Assembly (NCBI GenBank): GCA_947631955.1
Contig: CANRNJ010000007.1
Span: forward strand, 62,001-126,000
Length of the DNA stretch: 64,000 bases
Origin: an uncultured Lachnospiraceae bacterium
Lineage (GTDB): Bacteria; Bacillota; Clostridia; Lachnospirales; Lachnospiraceae
Direction of reading: 5' to 3'
Every line of letters begins with the position of its first letter. The stretch's first letter is position 1. Under the pieces are notes generated by a model. The model was not told where the DNA came from. It did not search any database and was given only the letters and a program-made list of their open reading frames with translations. Both the position numbers and the translations under genes were made by a program. Positions 35,948 through 44,551 of this stretch are shown here, in pieces.

Positions 35948-36772
35948 CTAATCCCTCTTGAGCCGATACAGGACTTCCTCAAAGCACACACCGTCATTTG
36001 GCGGAATGTCCAATTCCACCGACTTCACAATGCACTTTTTCACAAAATCGGCCGCCTTGCGGACCGACTTGTCAAACGGCACGCCGTTGACGCTGTCCGC
36101 AGCTATGACAGAGGAAAACACGTCCCCTGTCCCGCAGCGCTGCGTCCCCGCCTTACGGGTGCGCACCCATTGCGGCGCCCTGCCCTGCTCGTAAACATAA
36201 TTGGCGATGTAACCGCCCTGCTCTATGCCCGTGATAACAACGCACTTCGGGCCCCGTGCCGCGAGCATTTCCGCCATATGACGCAGTTCGTCCTCATGCC
36301 ATCCCTCGCTTTTATATGACACATCTGTCAGTTTGCAGCACTCCGTCAGATTCGGCGTAACGATATCCGCAAGTTCCGTCAGTCTTTTCATCTCCCCGCA
36401 CAGTTCGTCGTTATAGGTCACATACAGCCTTCCCTGATCTCCCATTATGGGATCCACGATGACTTTTGTATTTTTCCCGCGAAAATCACGGATAAAATCC
36501 CGGACGATCCGCATTTGCCGGACCGACCCCAGAAAACCTGTCGCGATCCCGTCAAAACGAAGTCCTATCTTCTTCCACTGGTCGATATACTCCTGCATCC
36601 GGTCCGTGTAATCGTCATAGAAATAATCCGGATACGCTGTGTTGTTGGAAAAGATCGACGTGGGCACCGGGCAGCACTGTACGCCCAAATACGATATAAC
36701 AGGCAGCGCCACGCTGATCGCGCATCTCCCGAATCCCGCTATGTCATTGATCACCGCAATTTTTTTCTGCAT
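35948..36772 (-). CDS. Pyridoxal/pyridoxamine kinase-like protein (PfkB/ThiD fold)
   Basis: A 274-residue ribokinase-superfamily enzyme predicted to phosphorylate pyridoxal or pyridoxamine. Motifs: IAVINDIAGFGRCAISVALP at the N-terminus, VIVDPIMGDQGRLY (about 105-118), DIVTPNLTECCKLT, and the catalytic RCGTGDVFSSVIAA anion-hole/Asp motif near 212-225. Such enzymes are annotated PdxY/PdxK in Clostridia. It follows a half-size EamA gene by about 40 nt. Phosphorylase GlgP downstream uses PLP, which gives a loose functional link. Confidence 0.8.
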   Translation of the reverse strand: MQKKIAVINDIAGFGRCAISVALPVISYLGVQCCPVPTSIFSNNTAYPDYFYDDYTDRMQEYIDQWKKIGLRFDGIATGFLGSVRQMRIVRDFIRDFRGKNTKVIVDPIMGDQGRLYVTYNDELCGEMKRLTELADIVTPNLTECCKLTDVSYKSEGWHEDELRHMAEMLAARGPKCVVITGIEQGGYIANYVYEQGRAPQWVRTRKAGTQRCGTGDVFSSVIAADSVNGVPFDKSVRKAADFVKKCIVKSVELDIPPNDGVCFEEVLYRLKRD

Positions 36773-36811
36773 CGTTCACACCCCGCCATCCACAGTCCCT
36801 GCCTGCATCCG

Positions 36812-37225
36812 TCACAGCACCATCAAAAGCGTCCCGGCCGTGATCAACACACAGCCCGCCAAAGACTTCACAGTGAATTGCTCGTGCAGGAATACAAAAG
36901 CCAAGATCAGCGTGATCACTACGCTCATCTTGTCTACCGGAACCACCTTGGACGCCTCGCCCACCTGCAGCGCCCTGTAATAGCAGAGCCATGACGCGCC
37001 CGTCGCAAGCCCCGACAGGATAAGGAAGATCCAGCTTTTCTTATCGATATGGGCGATCCCGCTCTGGGTGTTCGTAAGAAAGACCATGCCCCACGCCAAT
37101 ATGACCGCAACCACGCTCCTGACGGCCGTCGCCAGATTTGAGTTGACGTTCTCGATGCCGATCTTGGCCAATATCGATGTGAGCGCGGCAAACACCGCCG
37201 ATAACAATGCAAAAACAAACCACAT
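36812..37225 (-). CDS. Half-size EamA/DMT-family transporter
   Basis: About 137 residues with four to five hydrophobic segments and a single EamA repeat: WFVFALLSAVFAALTSILAK ... GLATGASWLCYYRALQVGEA ... KMSVVITLILAFVFLHEQFT. Ten-helix DMT carriers have two such repeats, so this protein must dimerise like small DMT members. The ATG at 37225 has GGAG six bases upstream. Substrate unknown. Confidence 0.8.
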   Translation of the reverse strand: MWFVFALLSAVFAALTSILAKIGIENVNSNLATAVRSVVAVILAWGMVFLTNTQSGIAHIDKKSWIFLILSGLATGASWLCYYRALQVGEASKVVPVDKMSVVITLILAFVFLHEQFTVKSLAGCVLITAGTLLMVL

Positions 37226-37264
37226 ACTAATCTCCATTCCGGAGCGTTTTCGCGGCGAGGCCAG

Positions 37265-37289
37265 AAGTAAATTCCTTCGGAATTAACTT
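37265..37289. repeat. Short dispersed hairpin
   Basis: AAGTAAATTCC, three bases, GGAATTAACTT forms a 10-11 bp stem. Related hairpins occur at 57228-57252 and 57253-57276 with different stem bases but the same flanks (AAGTAAAT/ATTAACTT). Confidence 0.5.
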
Positions 37290-37340
37290 CGCCATCAGAG
37301 GAATTTGTGACGCTCCGGCACAAATTCCTGTGTGAGCCGC

Positions 37341-37370
37341 AAAAGAGCACCCGGCTGACCCGGATGCTCT
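37341..37370 (-). terminator. Terminator of the pfp gene
   Basis: GAGCATCCGG, short loop, CCGGGTGCTC, then TTTT on the minus strand, about 30 nt after the stop. Confidence 0.8.
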
Positions 37371-37398
37371 CCTAATCGTTTTATTTCACAGACCGCTG

Positions 37399-38625
37399 TT
37401 ATTTTCTTACCAGATGTCTGGGCAGACCGTTTACGAAAAGCGGCTGCAGTTCGCCCATAATCAACGGTCTTGCATATTTCTCATAGCCTTCCGTCAGGCC
37501 CTTGCCGTCCGCCGTGATCCACTCGTCGGGCACGTTTCTCTCCACGTTTGCAATGGCGTGGATGTCATACGCGCTGGTACCGCACTGATAAGGATCCTCG
37601 CCGTTTCTGTTCAGCGTGATCATCATGCCGGTCTTGCCCTCTTCGGCTGCCATGACCGCATCGTGGCCGACCTGAAACGCCTCGTTGATATCCGTAAGAG
37701 AAGCGATGTGTGTAGCCGCTCTCTGCAGGGTGGAAAACTCGATCGCACGGGTCTTAAGACCTGTTTCCGCTGCGATCTTGTCCGCCAGCATAACAGCCGT
37801 GCCGGACATCTGCTTGTGGCCGAAAGCGTCCACCGCTACTTCTCTGCCGATCTCACATACATATCTGCCGTCCGCGACCTTAACGCCCTCGGATACTGCA
37901 ATGACTACGGAAGATTTTCTTGCCGCCAGATCTTTTACGTCCGCAACGAACTTATCGATATCAAATACTCTCTCCGGAAGGTAGATGGCGTCGCATCCGC
38001 TGCAGTCGTCGCCCTTGGCAAGCGCCGCCGCCGCCGTAAGCCATCCTGCGTTACGTCCCATGATCTCCACGATACAGATCGTAGGCTTCTTCGCGCCGAA
38101 AGACTCGTTATCGCGGATGATCTCTTTGATGGATGTGGCGATATATTTCGCCGCGGAACCGTAACCCGGACAGTGATCCGTCACAGGAAGGTCATTGTCG
38201 ATGGTCTTGGGCACGCCCATGAATCTCTGCGGTTTATTGTGCGCCGCCGCATAATCGGACAGCATCTTGACAGTATCCATGGAGTCGTTGCCGCCCGCAT
38301 AGAACAGGCACTCGATGTCGTGTTTCTCCATGATCTCAAAAATCTTCTCGTATACGTCCTCATGTCCCTCGATCTTGGGCATCTTGAAACGGCAGGAGCC
38401 GAGGAAAGCGGAAGGCGTTCTCTTCAGCAGTTCGATTCCCGTTTCATCATCCAGATACTCGCCCAGATCGATCATTTTATCCTCTAAGAATCCTTCGATG
38501 CCGTGAACCATACCATAGATCTTCTTAACCCCCAGTTTCTTAGCTGCGGCATAAACGCCCGCAACGGAGGAATTGATAACGGCTGTAGGGCCGCCTGACT
38601 GACCAACAACAATATTTCCTTTCAT
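37399..38625 (-). CDS. pfp: PPi-type 6-phosphofructokinase
   Basis: Interconverts fructose-6-phosphate and fructose-1,6-bisphosphate, probably with pyrophosphate. The 408 residues include VGQSGGPTAVINSSVAGVY, FYAGGNDSMDTVKML (Asp where ATP enzymes have Gly, favouring PPi), GVPKTIDNDLPVTDHCPGYG, and VEIMGRNAGWLTAAAAL. AAAGGAGAGG site before the ATG. Single-gene unit with its own terminator. Consistent with the PPi-linked glycolysis found in many Lachnospiraceae. Confidence 0.93.
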   Translation of the reverse strand: MKGNIVVGQSGGPTAVINSSVAGVYAAAKKLGVKKIYGMVHGIEGFLEDKMIDLGEYLDDETGIELLKRTPSAFLGSCRFKMPKIEGHEDVYEKIFEIMEKHDIECLFYAGGNDSMDTVKMLSDYAAAHNKPQRFMGVPKTIDNDLPVTDHCPGYGSAAKYIATSIKEIIRDNESFGAKKPTICIVEIMGRNAGWLTAAAALAKGDDCSGCDAIYLPERVFDIDKFVADVKDLAARKSSVVIAVSEGVKVADGRYVCEIGREVAVDAFGHKQMSGTAVMLADKIAAETGLKTRAIEFSTLQRAATHIASLTDINEAFQVGHDAVMAAEEGKTGMMITLNRNGEDPYQCGTSAYDIHAIANVERNVPDEWITADGKGLTEGYEKYARPLIMGELQPLFVNGLPRHLVRK

Positions 38626-38780
38626 TGTTACCTCTCCTTTGACTGTTATAATATTCTCTGCCTGTCCGCGCCTGCGGAAACAGATCGGTTAAGTCTGCGT
38701 CTATGATACCACATTCTCCCAGACAAGACAAGGGCAAACAAAAACGTTGGCCCCTATCCTGTAAAACAGCGCACGAAAAA

Positions 38781-38852
38781 CGGCAGCGCCAAACGAACGG
38801 TACATGCAAAACGACAGCGCCAAACGAACAATACATACAAAGCGGCAGCGCC
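38781..38852. repeat. 31-bp tandem repeat
   Basis: Units beginning at 38781, 38812 and 38843 (CGGCAGCGCCAAACGAACGG, then TACATGCAAAA with variation). Two full copies and the start of a third, which is also the arm of the adjacent inverted repeat. Confidence 0.75.
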
Positions 38853-38972
38853 GATATCTTTTAGGCAGACCGTCTGTGAGCGCCGGCACTTAGCGAGGTA
38901 TTATCGAGCTTAGTACCGCTGCGTGAACAGTCGAGCGGAAGCGTGTCTGCCGGAAAGATACCGGCGCTGCCG
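38843..38972. repeat. MITE-like element with 28-bp inverted repeats
   Basis: 38843-38870 (CGGCAGCGCCGATATCTTTT then AGGCAGAC) is the inverted copy, with four mismatches, of 38945-38972. The 74 bp between contain GC-rich self-complementary segments (GAGCGCCGGCACTTAGCGAG). No coding capacity. Confidence 0.65.
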
Positions 38973-38992
38973 TATATGTTATATACATATAT

Positions 38993-39072
38993 TATATGTA
39001 TATGCGTGTGTATATACGTGTGTATATACGTGTGTATACACGTGTGTATATACATATGCGTATGTATATATA
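38993..39072. repeat. 80-bp perfect alternating pyrimidine-purine tract
   Basis: Every base from 38993 to 39072 alternates pyrimidine and purine (TATACGTGTGTATATACGTG and variants). It includes a 12-bp period TATATACGTGTG and local palindromes. It ends seven bases from the GH130 stop codon. Such sequence can adopt Z-DNA or cruciform forms and can form stems in RNA. Confidence 0.85.
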
Positions 39073-39078
39073 ACTTTT

Positions 39079-40101
39079 TTACCGCATACCGATCTCCGTA
39101 TCCGTTTCGGTCACATGGCTGTGTTCCTTGATGTAAGCCACGATCTCATCAAGCTTGGTGAACGCCAGTCCTACATAGCTGTCCGCGCAGCCATAGTAGA
39201 GCGCGATCTTACCGCTCTCGGAATCATGAATGGTAGCGCAGGGGAAGCATACGTTAGGCACAAAACCTCTCTCCTCGTACCACTCTTCGGGCGTCAGCAG
39301 GAAATTCTCGCAGCGGTACAGCACCTTGGACGGTTCGTCGATATCCAAGATCGCGCCGCCGATGGAATAGACGAAACCGTTGCACGTTCCGCTCACGCCG
39401 TGATAGAACAGCAGCCATCCTTCGGTCGTTTCAATGGGCGCCGCGCCGCCGCCGATCTTGACGGACTCCCACCACTCGCTGCCTCTGCTCATTACATGCC
39501 TGTGTCTGCCCCAGTATACCATGTCCGGGCTTTCGCTTAAGAAGATATCTCCGAAAGGCGTATGGCCCGAATCAGAAGGACGGCTTAAGAGCATATACTT
39601 GCCGTTGATCTTGCGGGGGAACAGTACCGCATTTCTGTTAAAAGGAATAAACGGATTCTCGATCCTTGTAAACGTCTTAAAGTCCGTGGTCTTCGCCATG
39701 CCGATGGACGCGCCGTAGAAGTCCTGACACCAGATGATATAGTAGGTGTCCTCTACTTTCACCAGACGGGGATCGTAAGCATAGATCGGCATAAAGTCTT
39801 TGCCGTTTTCATCTTTAAAAGGGATCTTCTCCGGATCGAATTCCCAATGGATGGCGTCCTTGCTGTGTCCCAGATAGATATAGGGGATCCCGTTGGTCTG
39901 CTCGCCGCGGAACACGCCGATAAATTCGTCGCCGTAAGGCATGACCGCGCTGTTGAAGATCCTCGCCACTCCCTCGACCGGATTTCTTCCGATAATGGGA
40001 TTCTCATTGTAACGCCAGATCGGCGCTCCCTTTAAGCCTGCCGGTCTCTCCTGCCACGGGATATTTTTTACCGCAGGACTGATCATTTTGATTTCGCTCA
40101 T
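39079..40101 (-). CDS. GH130 beta-mannoside phosphorylase
   Basis: About 340 residues of a five-bladed GH130 glycoside phosphorylase. The blades carry PIWRYNENPIIGRNP, the acid/base loop IYAYDPRLVK (Asp about 110), NAVLFPRKINGKYMLLSRPS and HGVSGTCNGFVYSIGGAILD. Likely phosphorolyses beta-1,4-mannooligosaccharides (or a related mannoside) to mannose-1-phosphate. The subfamily cannot be fixed by eye. The ATG at 40101 has GGAGGG upstream. Last gene of the mannoside operon, 63 nt after the second GH130. Confidence 0.9.
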   Translation of the reverse strand: MSEIKMISPAVKNIPWQERPAGLKGAPIWRYNENPIIGRNPVEGVARIFNSAVMPYGDEFIGVFRGEQTNGIPYIYLGHSKDAIHWEFDPEKIPFKDENGKDFMPIYAYDPRLVKVEDTYYIIWCQDFYGASIGMAKTTDFKTFTRIENPFIPFNRNAVLFPRKINGKYMLLSRPSDSGHTPFGDIFLSESPDMVYWGRHRHVMSRGSEWWESVKIGGGAAPIETTEGWLLFYHGVSGTCNGFVYSIGGAILDIDEPSKVLYRCENFLLTPEEWYEERGFVPNVCFPCATIHDSESGKIALYYGCADSYVGLAFTKLDEIVAYIKEHSHVTETDTEIGMR

Positions 40102-40121
40102 TTTCAATTTCCCTCCATTCC

Positions 40122-40133
40122 GAGAACGTTTTC
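40122..40133. promoter_or_regulatory. LacI-type operator-like palindrome
   Basis: GAGAACGTTTTC with central CG between the two GH130 genes. Could be a cre/LacI-type site or chance. Confidence 0.3.
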
Positions 40134-40163
40134 GTTCAAGTTCAACTTATACCATTTTTTATA

Positions 40164-41336
40164 TTACTGTCTTTCCAGATACTCCAGATTCTTCCTGATC
40201 AGATCGCATCTCTGCGCCACGCACTCCACGCTTCTTAACGGATCTTCGGGCGTATGGAACACATAATCGATCAGCTTATCGATCGTCGTCGTCGCCACAT
40301 GCATCCTTGTGTCACTGGACGCATAATAGATGTAGACCTGTCCGTCTTCCGCCGCCACCGCGCCGTTGGTGAACACCACGTTGGACACATCGCCCACGCG
40401 CTCTTCGCCTCTGGGGCCGATCAGCAGTCCCGAAGGCTGTGCGATCACTCTTGAAGGATCGTCCAGTGCCGTGGCAAACGCATAGATCACATAGCGCAGA
40501 CCGGCCGCCGTATTGCGCACGCCGTGGGCGATATGGATCCACCCCTTGTCCGTCTTGATTGGCACGGCTCCCGCGCCGTTCTTTGCCTCGGTAATCGTGT
40601 GATATCTGCGGAGAGAAGTCATCTTCTCCTCGTCGATCACCGCATGGGTGATATCGTCGCACAGGCCGAAACCGATGCCGCCGCCGGATCCCGTTTCGAT
40701 AAAGTCGTCCATGGGTCTGGTATAAAAAGCATATTTTCCGTTTACAAATTCCGGATGCAGCACCACGTTGCGCTGCTGAGGCGAGCGGCGCGTCACCAGA
40801 TTGGGGAGCCGCTCCCAGTTCTTTAAGTCTTTGGTCCTGACGATTCCGGCCGCCGCCACCGCCGCGGACAGATCGTTCACGGAAGTATCCTTGCTCTCGG
40901 AGCAGAACACGCCGTAGATATAGCCGTCTTCATGCTTGGTCAGCCGCATATCGTACACGTTCGTTTCTTCCGGGCAGGTGTCCGGCAGCAGGATCGGATA
41001 ATCCCAGAAACGGAATCCGTCGATGCCGTTATCGCTCTCGGCCACGCCGAAGAACGATTTCCGATCGTTTCCCTCGATCCGCGCCACCAGATAAAATTTA
41101 CCGTTCATCCGGATCGCGCCGGAATTCATCACCGCGTTGACTCCCAGCCGCTCCATAAAGTACGGATTTGTTTCAGGGTTCAAGTCATACCGCCATGTAA
41201 GCGGAATGTGCTCTCTTGTCAGCACCGGATACTCGTAACGGTCAAAAACGCCGTTATAGAAATCCGTCTTACTGTTCTTTCGCGCGATCAGCTTCTCGTA
41301 TTTTGCCTGTTCCACATAATATCTCTCATGCAGCAT
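40164..41336 (-). CDS. GH130 4-O-beta-D-mannosyl-D-glucose phosphorylase
   Basis: Converts mannosyl-beta-1,4-glucose plus phosphate to mannose-1-phosphate and glucose. The 390 residues match the GH130_1 layout: an N-terminal helix ([20 protein letters not shown]), [20 protein letters not shown], the acid/base [13 protein letters not shown] (Asp129, near the family catalytic Asp), [20 protein letters not shown] and [27 protein letters not shown] site. The start overlaps the upstream epimerase stop by 11 nt, so the two enzymes that act in sequence are translationally coupled. Confidence 0.93.
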   Translation of the reverse strand: MLHERYYVEQAKYEKLIARKNSKTDFYNGVFDRYEYPVLTREHIPLTWRYDLNPETNPYFMERLGVNAVMNSGAIRMNGKFYLVARIEGNDRKSFFGVAESDNGIDGFRFWDYPILLPDTCPEETNVYDMRLTKHEDGYIYGVFCSESKDTSVNDLSAAVAAAGIVRTKDLKNWERLPNLVTRRSPQQRNVVLHPEFVNGKYAFYTRPMDDFIETGSGGGIGFGLCDDITHAVIDEEKMTSLRRYHTITEAKNGAGAVPIKTDKGWIHIAHGVRNTAAGLRYVIYAFATALDDPSRVIAQPSGLLIGPRGEERVGDVSNVVFTNGAVAAEDGQVYIYYASSDTRMHVATTTIDKLIDYVFHTPEDPLRSVECVAQRCDLIRKNLEYLERQ

Positions 41337-42501
41337 CGATATTCCTCCTTATGACCTCAAAACACATCCTGCCGTTGTGATACGGGCACTTCCACGGCTC
41401 CACGATCGGTTCGCCCGCCACGGGATCGCCGTTCTTATCTACCATCCAGTACCACTCCGAACCTGCCCGCTTATCGATCACATGCTCTTTGATAAATTCC
41501 CATTCCGCCCTTGCGGCTTCCAGATATTCCTTGTGCTCAGGCGCCGCCTGATAGCCGTTCAGGAAACCGACAACGGTTTCCGCCTGCACCCACCAGATCC
41601 GGTTCTCGTTGACCACGCCCTTCTCGCACTCGTTGGCGAGGGAGTGTCCGTCAAAGGCCGTCTTATATACCTGTGCGGTCAGGTCGAGAATGATCGGTCT
41701 GATCTTCTTTGCACAGGCTTCGTCGCCGAGGACCGCCAGCCCTCTGTCTAAGAGCCATGCCGTTTCAATATCATGTCCGTAGGAATGTAGATCCAGAATG
41801 GAATTCATCTCCCTGTCAAAAAACACTTCCTGTCTGTGCAGCTTGGGATTGTAGATCTTATCCGCAATCGTGTCGAGGATCCACATAAGCCTTTTTTTCA
41901 CATCGGCATTGCCGCTGACGCGGTACAGTTCCGTATACGCCTCAAACACATGCAGCAGCGTATTCATGGTCTTCTCCGCCATCACGCCGTTCTCGGACAG
42001 CTTGTCATTATCGACTTCCTTAAATTCCCTGTCAAAGGCTTCCTTGTAACCGATCTCGTCCATACAGCGTTCTTCAATGATGTGAAAAAGCTGCACGGCC
42101 GTATCAAGCGCTTCTTTATCTCCCGACGCATCATAATAGGAAGACAGCGCATAGATGGAAAACGCCTGATTGTAAGTATGTTTGGTCGTATCTTCGGGCG
42201 TACCGTCATAGGCCACTGACCAATATACACCGCCTTTCTCCCGGTCCACGCAGTACTTCTGCATGAACTCATAGCCATGGCGGGCATAGTCAAGCAGCTT
42301 TTCATCCTTAAGAAGCAGGTAGGCGTTTGCAAAAAACCATGTGATGCGGCTGTTTAAGATACAGCCCTTGACCGCCTTCTTATCTACCTTCAGATCATAA
42401 TCCATATAGCCGTAATACCCGCCGGACACGTCGTCCCGCATGTTTTCCCAGAAAGGAATGATCCCTTCCGTCAGATGTTTCTTTACCTCTTCCACCATCA
42501 T
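41326..42501 (-). CDS. Cellobiose/mannobiose 2-epimerase (AGE superfamily)
   Basis: Epimerises the reducing-end sugar of beta-1,4-disaccharides, turning mannobiose into mannosyl-glucose for the phosphorylase encoded next. The 391 residues form an (alpha/alpha)6 barrel with [65 protein letters not shown] (catalytic His candidate), [20 protein letters not shown] and [13 protein letters not shown]. These match bacterial cellobiose 2-epimerases. Directly downstream of the permeases and coupled to the GH130 gene. Confidence 0.92.
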   Translation of the reverse strand: MMVEEVKKHLTEGIIPFWENMRDDVSGGYYGYMDYDLKVDKKAVKGCILNSRITWFFANAYLLLKDEKLLDYARHGYEFMQKYCVDREKGGVYWSVAYDGTPEDTTKHTYNQAFSIYALSSYYDASGDKEALDTAVQLFHIIEERCMDEIGYKEAFDREFKEVDNDKLSENGVMAEKTMNTLLHVFEAYTELYRVSGNADVKKRLMWILDTIADKIYNPKLHRQEVFFDREMNSILDLHSYGHDIETAWLLDRGLAVLGDEACAKKIRPIILDLTAQVYKTAFDGHSLANECEKGVVNENRIWWVQAETVVGFLNGYQAAPEHKEYLEAARAEWEFIKEHVIDKRAGSEWYWMVDKNGDPVAGEPIVEPWKCPYHNGRMCFEVIRRNIDAA

Positions 42502-42580
42502 GACCCTATCCGTCCTTTTTTCCTGTTATTTCCATATTACCCTTTACCGCTTTCGGAGTCAAACATTGTTTTTGCCGTTT

Positions 42581-43429
42581 TTATCCTTTGACCGAACCCG
42601 CCGTCAGGCCGCTGTAGATCTGCTTCTGGCAGGTGATAAAGACGATCAGCGCAGGAAGCAGCGAGATGATAACGCCCGCGCAGATCAGATTGTACTTGCT
42701 GCCAAGCGGTCCCACGAAGGTGTACAGGGATGTCGCCACGGTTCCCAGTCTTTTCTGGTCCTGCAGATACAGGTGCGCCATGTAGTATTCATTGTAAGTG
42801 CCCACGCCCTTTAAGATGCAGGAAGTCACGATCGCCGGTTTTAACAGCGGCAGCAGGATCTTATAGAAGATCGTAAAATAAGAGGCCCCGTCCATGATCG
42901 CCGACTCGTCCAGTGAGAAATCGATATTCTCAAAGAACTGAATGTAAATATAGATCGAAATGACGTCCGTGCCGCACATCAGCACGATGTAACCCGGCAG
43001 GGTATTGATAAAGTGCAGTTTCCACATGATCTCATACACCGATACCTGCATCGCAACGCCCGGAAGCAGGGATGCAAACAAAAACAGGTTGCGGATCAGG
43101 CTGTTGCCCGGAAACTTAAAGCGGTTCAGCACATAGGCAAGCTGCGTACCGATCAGCACGGAAGCCGCCAGCGTGCAGATAAGGATGATCGTGGAATTTA
43201 CGAACGCCCTTCCCATGTTGGCTTTTACAAACGCCTGCGTAAAATTGCTGAAATTCAGCCAGCTCTCCGGCAGGGTCATTACGTTGGTCTGCTGATACTC
43301 CGTATCCGTCTTAAAAGCCGTGATCAGGACAGACACGAGGGGCAGCACCGCCACGATGGAAAAGAACACCAGTGACAGATATTTTAGGAACACCAATACA
43401 TATTTGGATATTTTCTGTACAGCCGTCAT
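42581..43429 (-). CDS. Carbohydrate ABC transporter permease (MalG-like)
   Basis: A 282-residue inner-membrane protein with six helices. The EAA loop reads DESAIMDGASYFTIFYKILL near 175-195, and the C-terminal ITCQKQIYSGLTAGSVKG is characteristic of MalG-type CUT1 permeases. Its ATG directly follows the stop of the MalF-like gene. With that gene and the binding protein it forms a mannooligosaccharide importer. No ATPase is encoded here, so a shared MsmK-type ATPase elsewhere is expected. Confidence 0.92.
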   Translation of the reverse strand: MTAVQKISKYVLVFLKYLSLVFFSIVAVLPLVSVLITAFKTDTEYQQTNVMTLPESWLNFSNFTQAFVKANMGRAFVNSTIILICTLAASVLIGTQLAYVLNRFKFPGNSLIRNLFLFASLLPGVAMQVSVYEIMWKLHFINTLPGYIVLMCGTDVISIYIYIQFFENIDFSLDESAIMDGASYFTIFYKILLPLLKPAIVTSCILKGVGTYNEYYMAHLYLQDQKRLGTVATSLYTFVGPLGSKYNLICAGVIISLLPALIVFITCQKQIYSGLTAGSVKG

Positions 43430-44434
43430 TTATCTCCCCGCCTTTCTTGCCGCCAGCTTCGCCAGCTTTTTATCTCTCTTTGCCGCAGCGTTTAAGTCTT
43501 CATCCTCGGCGTTCTTAAAGACATATTTGAAGAACAGCTTCTGTAAGATCGTCGCCGCAAAAATGATCAACAGCAGGACGATCGCCATGGCCGAAGCCAG
43601 ACCTACTTTCTGCTGCGTGTGCGCGATCTCGTTCATGACCACGAAATAAGTGCCCGTGCCGTTTGCACCGTCCGTAATAACGTAAGGCGGTTCAAATGCG
43701 CTCAGGGAACCGGTGATCGACAAGATCACATTCAGAGTGATGATCGTCTTGATACTGGGCATGATAATGTATTTAAACTGCTGAAACTTGTTGGCGCCGT
43801 CCAACATGGCCGCTTCGTACAGTTCGGAATCCACCGACATGATCGCGCCGATGAAAAGCACCATGTTCTGTCCGAAATAACGCCACACCGATGTTGCTAC
43901 CAGAGAAATATTGTTAATCCGCTTATCTCTTAACCAATACGGAAGATTATCCAGTTGAAAGCCGCACCACTGAAGCACCGTATCGAACACGAAGCCTCTG
44001 GTGTAGAAGAATTTAAAAATAAAACCGATCGCGATACCGTTGACCAGAAAAGGGAAGAACATAAATCCTTTGAAAATACTGCCGCCCTTTACCTTGAAGC
44101 TTAAGATGGTCGCCAGATAAAGCGCCAGCACCAGCTGAACCACCGAACCCGCCATATAATAAAGGCTCAGCTTCAAAGCGCCAAAGCAGTCGTCACGCTG
44201 AAATACCTTGATGTAATTTTTCATACCGACAAATTTTCTTGTGCCGATATACTTCATATCATAAAAACTGAAACCGAACATTTCGGCAAAAGGCAGATAG
44301 GTGAAAGTAAACAAAAGCGCCAGCGGAATGATCATAAAAGCTATCATAACAAGCACTTTCTGACCGTCCCTGCTCTTAAGCCACTGTCCGAATGTCCTGC
44401 CCGCCGGTTTTGCACTCCGAGTCGTCGCCGTCAT
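43430..44434 (-). CDS. Carbohydrate ABC transporter permease (MalF-like)
   Basis: A 334-residue CUT1 permease with six main helices. The EAA loop ELYEAAMLDGANKFQQFKYI lies near 208-227. Motifs YLPFAEMFGFSFYDMKYIGT at the N-terminus and a long charged C-terminal tail (KRDKKLAKLAARK). Starts after an AGGAGG site. A stem-loop in the 117-nt gap after the binding-protein gene probably sets the ratio between binding protein and permeases. Confidence 0.92.
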   Translation of the reverse strand: MTATTRSAKPAGRTFGQWLKSRDGQKVLVMIAFMIIPLALLFTFTYLPFAEMFGFSFYDMKYIGTRKFVGMKNYIKVFQRDDCFGALKLSLYYMAGSVVQLVLALYLATILSFKVKGGSIFKGFMFFPFLVNGIAIGFIFKFFYTRGFVFDTVLQWCGFQLDNLPYWLRDKRINNISLVATSVWRYFGQNMVLFIGAIMSVDSELYEAAMLDGANKFQQFKYIIMPSIKTIITLNVILSITGSLSAFEPPYVITDGANGTGTYFVVMNEIAHTQQKVGLASAMAIVLLLIIFAATILQKLFFKYVFKNAEDEDLNAAAKRDKKLAKLAARKAGR

Positions 44435-44458
44435 ACACGCATCCTCCTGATAATTCGA

Positions 44459-44482
44459 GCCAAGGAGAACCCTCCCCTTGGC
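44459..44482 (-). terminator. Intercistronic stem-loop after the binding-protein gene
   Basis: GCCAAGG pairs with CCTTGGC around about ten bases with no T run. A typical mRNA-stabilising stem between an abundant binding protein and its permeases. Confidence 0.5.
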
Positions 44483-44551
44483 CCGGTTATTTACTGCATA
44501 CCGCTTACGGCCGTTTCCGGCGCAAGCGTCAAGCGTTTTACCGCTTACTTT

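Noticed and set aside
38781-38852. CRISPR-like spaced repeats
   Set aside because: The units are contiguous 31-bp tandem copies without unique spacers, and no cas gene is near.
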